Assembly: GCA_022315425.1 (NCBI GenBank)
Contig: JAIUPT010000016.1
Span: 479,081 to 543,080 of the forward strand
Reading direction: 5' to 3'
Source: Pseudevernia furfuracea
Lineage: Eukaryota; Ascomycota; Lecanoromycetes; Lecanorales; Parmeliaceae
Length of the DNA stretch: 64,000 bases
The notes under the pieces are model-generated. The model did not search any database. It had not been told where the DNA came from and worked only from the letters and a program-made list of their open reading frames with translations. Shown here in pieces: positions 1 through 10,967 of this stretch. Every line of letters begins with the position of its first letter. Position 1 is the stretch's first letter. The translations under genes and the position numbers were made by a program.

Positions 1-176
1 AGCTGGCCATTGGGGCGGACCGCGATGTTTTCGACCCATACTCCTTTGGGGAAGACATAAACCAAGCCGACGGGATTAGGCGCGGTGAGGTGAGAGATTG
101 GGCGTAAGGCGGTACAATCGTAGATACAGAGGCAAATGATCAGGACCGTGAAGTAATTCATCTTTTCCACGAGCAT
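1..176 (-). CDS. Secreted protein, 5' part only; probable SMP-30/six-bladed beta-propeller family
   Basis: Read on the minus strand, an ATG at 176 opens a frame that stays open for 58 codons and leaves the window at base 1. The first residues (start MLVEKMNYFTV) are a hydrophobic leader with a CTA-like cleavage context after about residue 22, so a secreted product is likely. A second in-frame ATG at 161 would give a tighter signal peptide and may be the true start. The mature part begins with a short HLTAPNP stretch, followed by a segment around VYVFPKGVWVENIAV and RPNGQL. That arrangement resembles the N-terminus of fungal secreted SMP-30/gluconolactonase-like propeller proteins. The family call is from recall of that motif and is moderate; the secreted CDS itself is better supported. 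No RIP-type stops are seen. Confidence 0.6.
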   Translation of the reverse strand, partial: MLVEKMNYFTVLIICLCIYDCTALRPISHLTAPNPVGLVYVFPKGVWVENIAVRPNGQ

Positions 177-3104
177 GGTGATCTATTTCTCGAGCTTCAG
201 TAATTCGGCAGGAAATGTGACACTAATCTTTGTCGTACAAGCTAGGCAGTGGAAACAAATTATCGGAAGGCTTATTGTGAATGATGACTGGACCTGAGGA
301 CCATAAAGCACATCAATGATGAACCATATAGATGCGGGTGTGCCTCAGTTCATATACACAAGTTGGCTCCATAGGTTTGGAACTCCCGATGATATTTGCG
401 CTCCATGCACAAGCGAGACAATCACTTTCGTTATAATACGCTCGATCTCTTGGTCCTCCATCGGTGTAGCTGTCAAAGCATTCTGAGTAGATCTGACACG
501 AGATGTTATCTCGAAAAGAACTCTCACACTCAACGAAGTGAAGCTTGATCTGATACGAGATTAGAAAAGATGTACGACTTCATATGAAGTGAAAGAGAGT
601 ATCTTAGAATGTCGTGAAGATCGAAGAGAGACGACGAAAGAAGCGCAGAACGATAAGAGCGTTCGAATCAAATAGCGTTTTATAATCACGTTGTCGTGCT
701 TGACAGTCTACATGATGGGAGTGAAGGTAAAGGTTGATCTGAGCGTCAAGATATCGGATGATGCGCTTAAAAATGCTTCGGAGATGTACCTAGCGCAGCT
801 AGATTTCTTTCACGCAAGGGCCTCCCTTCCGAGACGAGGGTTCCGCTTCGTATCTCAACATTTTCACATTTTCACATTTTCTAGTAGCGAGTTTGAGCTG
901 GAGTCTTTCGGAGGATGAGATCACAATACAGGCTCAGTCACACTTTGCTTGAACCTCTATGAGGCTCATCTCAGCCTCCATCGATAGCACTGAAGTCGAA
1001 GCTAAGTAAGCCACAATGGTGAGGCTGTGCGTGCGGCTGAAGTCGTCGATGTTAGCACCTTGATCTTTATCATCGAGGACATAACCGTCATAATATCGTA
1101 TATTCGCTCCAGCACGCATGTTCCATATCCTCGATTTTCGTCGGAAACGGCAGCAGCAGCGGGACCATACGAGTAACCTGGCAGCCTGAACCCACGACAC
1201 GTGGTACTTGGTCCATCCTGTCGGTCTGTCTGATAACGACCTCCTTATGCGTATGAACAGCCGTGTATCTCAATATCTCACCTTCGGAGCAGAAGTATGC
1301 ACAAGTATGACGGAAGATCTACTGATTGAGTGTGAGCCTCTTCGCGCTCGAACTGATTGCTTACACGACGTGATATCAAAAATTAGTCGCTGTAAAAGGT
1401 TTAAAGAACATATAGAATGCTGTAGGACGGAAACCTCATATATCGTAAATGAAGAGGCTTATGGGATCGTTTCGTCGGGTCAATTCGTCTGAACTCCACG
1501 CCGATAAAAAGCAAGGCGGAGCGGAACTTCCAGCATCAAGCTCATTATCTGAGAATAAATGAATCATGGCCCATGTCTTTTATCCGTATATGGGCGACTT
1601 TACACTTGATTCAATCAACGTGAACAATCCTATTCTTCCCCCGGGAAAGGAGCGTATGCGCTTGACTTTGAAAGGCGTCGCTGTAGCTCTCAGATTACGA
1701 CCAGAGCTACTGTAAGATTTTCCAGCGGATGCTATACTTGACAAAAGCAAAGCTAGTCCTTTGACGAAAGCCATCGTTTGCGACCAGGCTTTGTGATTTT
1801 GCCTTCAGTGCCTTGAACGGCTGATTTCGTCAGCGCCTTTAAGTCTCGAACCAGCGGGACTGGGGGTTAGTAGATCTCATATTCACATCACGTCGTCACG
1901 TGCTCTCGCGACTATCGCATATATCGACCCTATATAATATCACCGTTATGAACATATCGTTATAGTAGCGTCATAGAGAGTCTTTCTTTAATGAGATTAT
2001 AACTCATAAATATATTATCTTCTTAGCGTCTTATTTGTTTTTCTTTATATTTGTTTCGATCTTAATAAGAAGCAAATAATTCTTCTTTTCTCTCGTTCGC
2101 TCTATATACTTATATTTAATTATATATTTCACTTTAGATCTATACTGTATAAGCATAAATGTTATTTAACGCTAAAACGACGACGATATATCTCGTCGAG
2201 TCTCTATTAGCTCTAACGTTAAAAATATTCAATTATTTTACGAAGTTTATATAGTCTTATAAGTTATTAAATTAGTGAATTTATATAAAGTACAAGAAAA
2301 CTAATTTTAAAGGTGAGTCAGCTTCGTATGTTGCCGTTTGACTCGTTTTTCTGAATCACTCAGTTAAATATCTTTGCGCACTATATATTCGCTCTGATTA
2401 TATATATTTCATAATGAAACAAATCACTCGACATCGTCACGTCAACATTTCTACGCGATGATAGCGTCCGCGAGTTGCTCGCTTAAATGTCTATGCACAC
2501 GTCAATAAACGAATTAGATCTCAGCAGCGATAAGAGACACGAAGCGCAGAGGATCAGAACCGTCGACAGAGATGATTCGCATTTCCGTTCGATTAGTACA
2601 TCGCGGGTGATCGCCCGAGACGGAGTTCAAGAACCTTGCGATGTGATATTGAGATCATCTCAGTCTCTCGAGAAATGCATTGCCCTTGCTAATTGCGATG
2701 AATTACTTTTCACGAACCTTTGCTTCTACGATGAAGACGAAGCGACTCGTTACTACTCTTCTTAATTCACAATTCTGAAGTCGATAAATATTGAGCGCTG
2801 AAAGTGCGCGGCGACATTATTCAAAGAGAACTCTCCGTTCGGCATTTGGGTGGAGTACGATGAGTTACTGAATACTCGTACTTCAGATTGACCATCGCTA
2901 TCTCAGCGAGATACGACTCTTAACGTCTTTATTTAAATATTGTTCGTCTATACTACACTAATATATGACGAGCTATATACGTTATCGTGAAACACACACT
3001 TTAGAACGAGACACGAGAAATTGTTATAACGAGCTTTCGTCGTGATGATAATAAGATTTGAATCTATAAGTATAATAGCGTATCTAGTTATAATAATATA
3101 AATA
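177..3104. other. Intergenic, no credible gene; AT-rich from about 1900 to 2460 and after 2930
   Basis: The stretch upstream of the secreted-protein gene has only short frames without recognisable domains. The longest on plus is 2487-2765 (92 codons, acidic and polar, no motif I know). The base composition changes sharply near 1890 to AT-rich sequence with TCG/CGA words, the signature of RIP-degraded DNA here. No tRNA, terminal repeats or splice-supported gene could be recognised. Confidence 0.45.
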
Positions 3105-5152
3105 ACAAGTATAGGCTCATGAATTAAATTCATGATTCTAAGACAAAAATTAGGTTGCTTGCGACGCATGCCCTAATCCTAAGTCAAATCCAGATCGGAC
3201 TCTGATTTGCCAACTATGCGGCATTCGACTATTTGTTAACTATGCAATATTTGACTATGTCTACTGCTGCAAAATCAAGTGAAAGCTCTAACTCTAAGTT
3301 CAACTGAACTCTAATTTGTAACTATGCGACATTCGACTGTTTTTACTGCTATCTGTTACCCAGTTGCTATCGAAAGAAGAACCTATCGAATCACTCTATT
3401 TCTTATACATCTCGTCGATGCACTTGATTGCTTTCTTGATAGATCGTCTGAGATCACAATGAACAGCCCGGCCTTGCTGATGACTCGACTGAGGGTCACA
3501 TATAGCTGATCATGAGCGAAGATCTCGAGATGTAGATATAGATCGACGTGCTGTAAGGATTGACCTTGCGACTTATTAATGATCATATTAAAGATCAGAC
3601 GAATAGGGAATTGAACACGTTGAAATAAAGCATATAGATTGTTCGAATCGAGTGAAGCGAGAGAGATACGAGATATATAATATCGTTTATCGTTATGTTC
3701 ATCTTCTAAAATACGACAATCGAGTGTCTTAGACTTAATACTCTTGACTTATAGACGTGTCTCATTGCATAGATCCTGAGTAGACTTTAGATTTCTCAGC
3801 AGCATAATCACATAGTTCACTTTTAACTTCAAGTAATGCGATAAAAGCGAGACTAATTCGAAGATATTTATTATTTCGATAGATAGAAGAAAGCTGTCTT
3901 TCTCGTTAACGACTTCATCTCGACTATTATAGACGATCTTGATCTCAGAAAACTTGATAAGAACTTGACTGTTAAATCGAGCGACGTTCTTATTAAGAGT
4001 GTAAAGAATCGCTCTGAACGTGTAGAACTTAGTCGTTCGATGAGAATCAAGATTATCGTAGATAGCATCAATTAGTGCAGAAATGAAGTTATCGAATAGT
4101 TAGTCAGCAGCTCAATCGACTGCCTCTCGTTCTTCGATGCTTGTCGAGACATCGTTGTCTATATTCAGAAGACTCTGAGCAAATGCCTTCATAGACATTT
4201 ATGAGATTCGAATAGTGACGCTCTCGTTCTTCTGTGTAAGAGTGTCGTGCAATATAGCGTCGAAGCCTTGCTGGTGGCTGAGGGGGTCTCAAGTAGGGGC
4301 TGAAAGGTGATAGGTCGTCAAGAAGCTCTATATCTTCAAAGAAGTTATTCGATATGTCTTTTAGCGATTCTTTTATAGAATCTGCATTAAGTGCTTCTTT
4401 ATTGACTTCTTGATTCTCTATAAGAGAATATGACGCGTCTTAAGAGGTTTGAAAAGGGGGCGACGAGGACGCGTCTGAGGCTGAAATACTGGCTTGAGAA
4501 GAGAGTAGAGGTGAACTCGATGACTGTGAGTTCGTTCGTGACCTCTTTGAGAGTCTTTCATCCTTGTTAAGAGATGTGATAACTGATCTCTTATCTCGAT
4601 TATCGGCGATAATAGATTCGCTCAGAGATCGTCTGAACGCGTTAGTATGGACTGTAAGAGACGAGCAGAAGGGATATAGATGTCTGATAGATCTGAAAAC
4701 ATGGGAGCGAGGATTATTAATGGCGAATGTATTCATATTTATAGTAATTGATAGGTTGATAGAGTGATAAAAGAATAATTGCAGATAAATAGATGCGGAA
4801 GAAATATGTTTCGATCTCGAACGCATTTGAACGTCAATATATTCGAGTGTTAATTTAAATCATAAATAGTAGGTCGAATTTGATAATTTTTATAGCGTTA
4901 GAATACGCAAATTTAGCTCTATAATTCGAGAGTTTAGAAGAAAATTATATGCTGAGGGTATAGAATGATTGAAGTTGCAAAAAGATGTTATCAAATTTTT
5001 CGATGAGGGCGCTCGGGAGGTCTAGCGGGCTGACAAAGCGGGTCTAATCAAAAAGCGTAGATCTGTCGAGGTTTACATTGGCTACAGCCCGCTGCACATA
5101 CAAATATAAGGTTTTTTAGCTCAGCCCTATCTTATTCTTTTATATATACTGA
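3105..5152 (-). mobile_element. Helitron copy A, internally deleted, RIP-mutated
   Basis: Both ends match the long Helitron at 12125-18338. The 5' end (at 5152, reading minus) begins TCAGTATATATAAAAG. The 3' end (at 3105) carries a perfect palindrome ATGAATTTAATTCAT followed by CTATACTTGT. Inside it keeps the N-terminal part of the protein (minus, about 4104-4826, Ser-rich with an NNF-acidic stretch) and the C-terminal Pif1-like helicase tail (minus, 3383-3586, INKSQGQ and QLYVTLSRV). About 4.2 kb of the long copy (roughly 13213-17395) is missing, removing the Rep domain and most of the helicase, so it is non-autonomous. The 5' TC is canonical for Helitrons, but the 3' end is not the usual CTRR. 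Confidence 0.8.
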
Positions 5153-5157
5153 CAAGA

Positions 5158-6813
5158 ATAGACCCATCAATTGTTATAAACATAAATACATTCGTTATTA
5201 ATAACTCTCGCTTTCATGTTTTCAGATCTGTCAGACATCTATATTTCTTCTGCTCGTCTCTTACAGCCCATACTAACGCGTTTAGACGATCTCTAAACGA
5301 ATCTATTATCGTCGATAATCGAGATAAGAGATCAGCTATTATATCTCTTAACAAGGGTGAAAGACTCTCAAAGAGGTCACGAACGGACTCACAGTCATCG
5401 AGTTCATCTCTATCCTTTTCTCAAGTTAATATTTCAGTCTCAGACGCGTTCTCGTCGCCCCCTTCTCAAATCTCTCAAGACGCGTTATATCCTTCTACAG
5501 AGAATCAAGAAGTTAATAAAGAAGTACTTGATATAGACTCTATAAAAGAATCGTTAAAAGACATATCGAATAACTTCTTTGAAGATATAGAGCTTCTTGA
5601 CGATCTATCACCTTTCAGTCTCTACTTGAGACTCTCTCAGTCATCAGCAAGACTTCGACGTTATATTGTACGACATTCTTACACAGAAGAACGAGAGCGT
5701 CACTATTCGAGTTTTATAAATGTCTATAAAGGCATTTGCTTAGAGTCTTCTAAATGTAGATAACGATGTCTCGACAAGTATCGAAGAACGAGAGACAGTC
5801 GATTAAGCTGCTGACTGACTATTCGATGACTCTATTTCTGCACTAATTAATGCTATCTACGATGATCTTGATTCTTATCGAACGACTGAGTTCTACACGT
5901 TTAGAGCGATCCTTTACACTCTTAATAAGAACGTCGCTCGATTTAACAGTTAAGTTCTTATCAAGTTTTCTGAGATCAAGATCGTCTGTAATAGTCGAGA
6001 TGAAGTCGTTAACGAGAAAGATAACTTTCTTCTATCTATCGAAATAATAAATATCTTCGAATTAGTCTCGCTTTCATCGCATCACTTGAAGTTGAAAGTG
6101 AACTGTGTAATTATGCTGCTGAGGAATCTGAAGCCTGTTTAGAGTTTATGCAATGGGACACGTCTACAAGTCAAGAGTATTGAGTCTAAGACACTCGATT
6201 ATCGTATTCTAGAAGATGAGCATAACGATAAACGACATTATATATCTCGCATCTCTCTCGCTTCACTCGATTCGAACAATCTACATGCTTCATTTCGACG
6301 TGTTCAATTCCCTATTCGCCTGGCCTTCAGTATGATCATTAACAAGTCGCAAGGTCAATTCTTACAGCACGTCGGCCTATGTCTACACCTCGAGGTCTTC
6401 GCCCATGGCCAGCTATATGTGGCCCTCAGTCGAGTCATCAGCAAGGCCGGGCTGTTCATTGTGACCCCAGGCGATCTATCAAGGAAGCAATCAAGTGCAT
6501 CGGCGAGGTGTATAAGGAATAGAGTGATTCGACAGGTTCTTCTTTCGGCAGCAACTGGGTAGCAGGTAGCAGTAGAAACAGTCGAATGCCGCATAGTTGC
6601 AAATCAGAGTCCAGTTGGACTTAGGGTTAGGGCTTTCACTTGGTTTTGCAGCAGTAGACATAGTCAAATATTGCATAGTTGGCAAATAGTCGAATGCCGC
6701 ATAGTTGGCAAATCAGAGTCCGATCTGGATTTGACTTAGGGTTAGGGCATGCGTCGCAAGCAACCTGATTTTTGCCTTAGGATCATGAATTTAATTCATG
6801 GGCCTATACTTGT
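5158..6813 (+). mobile_element. Helitron copy B, internally deleted and 5'-truncated
   Basis: This copy faces copy A head to head, making an inverted repeat of about 1.65 kb per arm. It matches A from about 5160 (CCCATCAATT onwards) to its 3' end at 6813, and lacks the roughly 330-bp 5' terminus that A has. It shares the same internal deletion. The 3' region is the least mutated of the three copies: two subterminal direct repeats (about 6584-6640 and 6692-6750) each hold a (TTAGGG)2-like motif, followed by the palindrome ATGAATTTAATTCAT and CTATACTTGT. The end falls five bases before the ATG of the Ulp1-like gene at 6819. Confidence 0.78.
6332..6562 (+). pseudogene. C-terminal tail of Helitron Pif1-like helicase
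   Basis: The short frame shows the terminal Pif1/RecD-type helicase motifs typical of Helitron RepHel proteins: MIINKSQGQFLQHVG (motif V region) and FAHGQLYVALSRV (motif VI, with the conserved Arg). It ends at 6562, about 250 bp before the element's 3' terminus, the usual position for a RepHel stop codon. The upstream helicase domain is deleted, so this is a remnant. The equivalent in copy A is minus 3383-3586 and in copy C minus from about 12376. Confidence 0.85.
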
Positions 6814-6818
6814 GGGAT

Positions 6819-9380
6819 ATGGATACAATCTCGCCCACTACACTACAATTACAATGTCAAGGTTTATCTTCCTCCGAGATCATCAGCTGTTGTGAAGACC
6901 ACCTCCAAACCGCGACTCGACAGAAAGAGGAGGAGGAGGACAAATGGACCTGCACGGCCAGTGCCGTTGCTGAATACGTTGAGGGGCTCATCCGGCAGGA
7001 TCAGCTGGATGAAACGTCGCTCCAAGGCTGGAACCAGCTCGTACAAGAACATTACGGAGGGGAAATCGGGCTCAAAGGGGTACGAACTGCGGCCAATAGT
7101 CTACGAGAACGCTGTGAAGCTTCAAGCAAGGAGATCCTTGAAAACTGGGGAGTTCGGTACGACCTCGTCTTAGAACCTGAATGGATCGCCCAGAAACGTC
7201 CGTCGAAACATCTCCTCGCCGCTCTTGCGCGATTTTCCGCTTGTTGCCCCTACAAGAAAGCACAGGTGGCGCTCAAGAAGGAAATTGGAGCGCGGGCTGC
7301 TCTACCCACTCATTTGTCCCGCGGTAGGAGTAGGAAGAAGGTCCTGACTGTTGCTGACGTTCTGGCTGCCTATCGAGTACACACCGAAATTTCTCTACAG
7401 GGGAGTCACAGCTCTTCTCTTCGAGCAGAAGATGAGGACCCCAAGAGCGATAGATCCAAGTCAGAATCCATGAAGACAGACGCTAATGCTTCATCTTTGG
7501 TTCATAATGACACAGTTCGCTATGCAAACATAGCAAGCCGAAAACGAAGGAGGAAGGGTCCAAGAGATGGAACATATGTTGATTCCACAGGAAACAAGAG
7601 ACCCTGTCGGATTGTACGCGACAAGGAAATTGACCAAGGCGCTATGGACAATCAGCAATATCATCTTCGAGGAGACGATGCAGATGATGTAGATGACGAG
7701 CGTGTGAGTGAGTCTATGCTTGTGTCACTCTGGTACTAACAAGTGTTAGTCGATCGAGCTGCCTCGAGAACGCTTTCCAGATCTGCCGGATATGGACCTT
7801 GACTCCTATCCATTCTCTCAACACAGTGATATTGAAGAGGGGTTCGAGAACTCGAGTGTTCTGGGGGACGATCTCAACGATTGCTTGACCAAGGGCAACA
7901 TGACCGCTGGTATCAAACGGCCTTCTTCACCAGCAACGGAGACCCTCGATAGTTCCATTGCGCGCCGCTTTGATTTGAACGGGATTCTGACGGAGAGCAT
8001 TGAGGTACCATCACTGAACAACATACCAAGTCTTGATTCTTTCAGCTCAACGGAAAGCCCTCCTCCTACAATAATACAAACATCTCAGATCCGCAGTCAA
8101 GACCACACTAGCTCATTAGAGTCTGTTCGAGAACATTCGGTAATGGACGAGCTCTCTAATAACCCTAACGCAACGTTTGACTTGCCCAGTACTGATAGAC
8201 GGGGCGCTTCAGACACGTTACAGCCGGGGCAATGGCTCTCGGCGACCGCAATCGAGCTTTTACTCAGTCATTGGCACTACCAAGAGGACTTTCGCTTGGT
8301 GGACAGCTCCTATCTAGACGTCAACCATCCGGAGGCGATTTTAAGAAAACCGGCCTTACGGCTGATGGGAGCGGTACGGTTACTCTTACCTTTAAACCAT
8401 GGTAATCACTGGACATTGTTACTCTTCGATTTCGACCAGCGCACGATCCATCACTATGATTCCCTCGCGGCCGCGTCGTCTTGCGCGGATGCACGCAGGG
8501 CAGCTTTTTACGTCGTCGAGCATCTTGGAGAGGACAAAGAATCATTTGCCTTCACTTCCGACAGTGTGTATAGGCAAGAAAACGGGTATGACTGCGGAGT
8601 TTGCGTCCTGGTCATGGCCCTACACTTGCTGGTGAATATGCCAATACCTACGACGTACGACTGCAGTCTCTGGAGGGTCATATTCATCGCCTTGCTGAGA
8701 GGTGAGGAGCCAGTGGCGTCTTTGAAGGCATACACCACAGCGCTAGAAACCTTGACGATAGATGATCGTAAGTTTAGTGGTTCTAATATATAGCATTCGA
8801 GCTGAGCTGAATTTGGGGACCTCTAGTGCAAGCAAGCGTCAAGGATAAGAGCCAGTTTCAAAACATGGACGTTGAGAATCTTCGGAACAAATGCAACACA
8901 CATCAAGCTCGCTGCATGGATGCAAAATACGCCAGAGATGATGCCGAAGCTACTGTGACACTGTTGAACGCCTTGATGAAGGGTTGCTATGAATACGAAG
9001 CAATCCTACGGACGCGGCGAACGGAGATGCAGACAGAGCTCAGCGCTATCAATGGATTTGTAGATCAGTACGCTACATTTAAATACGGTCAAACAGCGTC
9101 TACCATGCGAGCGCTGGAATCGAATCAAATTACAGCGCAAAGTGCCGTCGACAGGGTCGACCGTCGTATTCATATGCTTGAGGAAGGGAACATCGGGCGC
9201 GACTTGGCTTTGAGAACAGGGAAGGAAATCCATATGCATCATCTGAATTACTACGAGAAGCTTAGAGTCGCAGGGCGAGACGCCTCTCGCGCCCTGCATG
9301 AGCTTGTCCAGAAGCAGAGAGCGATTATTGATGAAATGGACGATATACAGCGAAGATGGACCGTCTCTCTGGAGGCATGA
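6819..9380 (+). CDS. Ulp1-like (C48) cysteine protease protein, three exons
   Basis: Exons 6819-7703, 7750-8767 and 8827-9380 join to about 818 residues. Intron 1 (46 bp) starts GTGAGT, has a CTAAC branch site and ends TAG; intron 2 (59 bp) starts GTAAGT and ends CTCTAG; both keep the frame. Residues ~1-295 are polar and basic near the end, with no domain I recognise. The protease core shows His in NHGNHWTLLLFD (~515), Asp in HHYDSL (~532), Gln in RQENGYDCGVCVL (~571) and Cys (~577); the Gln-to-Cys spacing of six matches Ulp1/SENP enzymes, which cleave SUMO or similar modifiers. After the core come ~185 residues of probable coiled coil. All catalytic residues are present and no RIP stops occur. 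The start is chosen at 6819 because the in-frame ATG at 6798 lies inside the Helitron; exons further 5' may have been lost. Substrate unknown; such domains also occur in genes carried by transposons. Confidence 0.85.
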
Positions 9381-9786
9381 TAACAAGCTCCTTATTATTG
9401 GAAGTAGAGTAACGGACAGAGCTCTTGAGTGTTGACTGACTGACTGGCTGATATTGGTATTGGTATTGGCATTGGCATTGGCATTAACATTGACAAACAT
9501 CAAAAAGCGCCCATCACAACACGCTGGAGAAGAATCGAGAAGGATGGAATGGAGCTTAGCGTAAGTAAGTACTGCCCACGCAGCTCTCTCTTGCCAGCGA
9601 ATACTTTTAAAAATTCTACAGTGGTTATCTTGCAGTGTCGAATTCATATCATACATAATACGACGGAGAGCCTGTGATTCCCAAAAGGGAATACGTGAAT
9701 GCGAAGGCGGGAAACAAAAGCTGAATGCCGTCTTGATTCCGCGAGGAATTCCGAGTGTATCGCGCTGTCAGTCGGATTTCCGTAGA
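9381..9786. other. Intergenic, with short hexamer repeat
   Basis: Between the two genes the only structure seen is a hexanucleotide run at 9452-9492 built from ATTGGT and ATTGGC units (about seven). Minus-strand frames here overlap the preceding gene and look like shadows. Confidence 0.5.
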
Positions 9787-9794
9787 TATAAAAA
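9787..9794 (+). promoter_or_regulatory. Probable TATA box (TATAAAAA)
   Basis: TATAAAAA lies 57 bp upstream of the ATG at 9851, followed by a pyrimidine-rich segment (CCTCCTCTTGCTCC), the usual layout of a fungal TATA promoter with a CT-rich start region. Confidence 0.55.
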
Positions 9795-9850
9795 GATCCT
9801 CCTCTTGCTCCATCATCACTGATTCCATCCCATTATTGTGTATGTAAAAC

Positions 9851-10967
9851 ATGGCGAAAGCTGCATACGTTAGCTATATTGCCGTCGTTATCCACCTTCT
9901 TTTGCTTTTGCGCATTGTCACGGCCAATCAACCAGGTGAATATCCCTCTCCTTCCTTCCTTCATGCTCGAGCTTTTCGTGTCTAGAATTAAACGTACCTT
10001 GTTAGTTCCCTTTCCCCGTGGCGCTTCTGGCCCGGATCCACGAATTCCAGCAAATTCAGATACGGGAGAAGCATCATCTGTCAAACTCGCCACAACTTAT
10101 GTTGAGGCAGTAGTGAAGACAGCGACACCAACATCAACACCAACAGAAGACCCTTCCGAAGAAGCCTCGACCGACACCGCCCTCCGTCCCAGCCATGACA
10201 AGTTCGCTCGGAATAACCTTACAGGCTTCTTCTCCGCTCTGCGCAGAAACCTCGTCTCCAACTTCCACTCCCACCTCATCGCGTTATTGCCTTCATTCAG
10301 CCATCTCCACCTCCACCACCTCCACCCGCGGGAATGGCCGCCGAATTCTCTCCCTTCCATCAGCCGCCTCGCGCAAATCCCAAAGAGCCTTGCCCATCAC
10401 GTCGCCATGAAACCCCCCTCGGTGATGATGCAACGCTACGGCGTCTCCGCATACGCCTTCCTCACGGATTCCATCGCGGCGGTGAAATCGGCCGTGGCGC
10501 GGGCGCTCTGCAGGTGGAATATGCGCGTGGATCGAAGCGCCGCGGCCTACGGCTGGGCCGATTCCCTGCCCTCGCCTTATCCGTTGACCCCGCCGCCTTC
10601 ACAACAACCGCCATCGAGTGTCCGATCCAGTCCAGAGACCGCGGGCCTGCTGCTGTCGACAAGGCAGACGGACTTGGCCTTGCGCGGGGAGGAGTATAGC
10701 TCATGTGCACACGTCGGAAGGACGGTGCGGAGAACGGCGGTGTTGGCGAGCTGGATTGTGCTTCGGGAGGTCAGGAAGTGGGAGGTGGCGGGGAAGGCGG
10801 TGATGCGGGATGCTGCCCAGCTCCGTCGTCGGGTCTGGGCTTGTTTGGTCATCTTGTCGGTCGTCTGTCTGGCTTTTCTGACGGCGTTGCTGCTTTTGGG
10901 TCTCGGTTGGGCATTGACGCTGTGGTTTCGGGCTGCTGTGTGGCTCCTGAGGCGGATTCGAAGATGA
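9851..10967 (+). CDS. Hypothetical protein with signal peptide and C-terminal membrane segment, two exons
   Basis: Exon 1 is 9851-9935 and exon 2 is 10006-10967, giving about 348 residues. The 70-bp intron starts GTGAAT and ends TTGTTAG; the nearer TAG at 9985 would run into a stop at once, so 10005 is the better acceptor. Exon 1 encodes a classic signal peptide (MAKAAYVSYIAVVIHLLLLL, then RIVTA as cleavage context). The middle is Ser/Thr/Pro-rich with His-rich patches. Near residues 310-340 a long hydrophobic segment (LVILSVVCLAFLTALLLLG) is followed by WFRAAVWLLRRIRR, so the protein is probably anchored with a short basic tail. GC content is normal and there are no RIP stops. I do not recognise a family. 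The open frame from 9879 without splicing has no ATG and loses the signal peptide. Confidence 0.68.

Noticed and set aside
1790..1880. Possible tRNA (GGTTCGAGAC on minus)
   Set aside because: No matching stems or acceptor arm could be built around it.
9006..9656. 216-codon minus frame
   Set aside because: It lies antisense to exon 3 of the Ulp1-like gene, has no motif, and the exon on the other strand has splice and coiled-coil support.
9936..9985. Acceptor at 9985 for the intron of the 9851 gene
   Set aside because: It leads to a stop within seven codons; the acceptor at 10005 keeps the long frame.
10334..10710. High-GC overlapping frames on both strands inside the 9851-10967 gene
   Set aside because: GC-rich sequence keeps several frames open; only the frame with signal peptide and membrane segment has supporting features.
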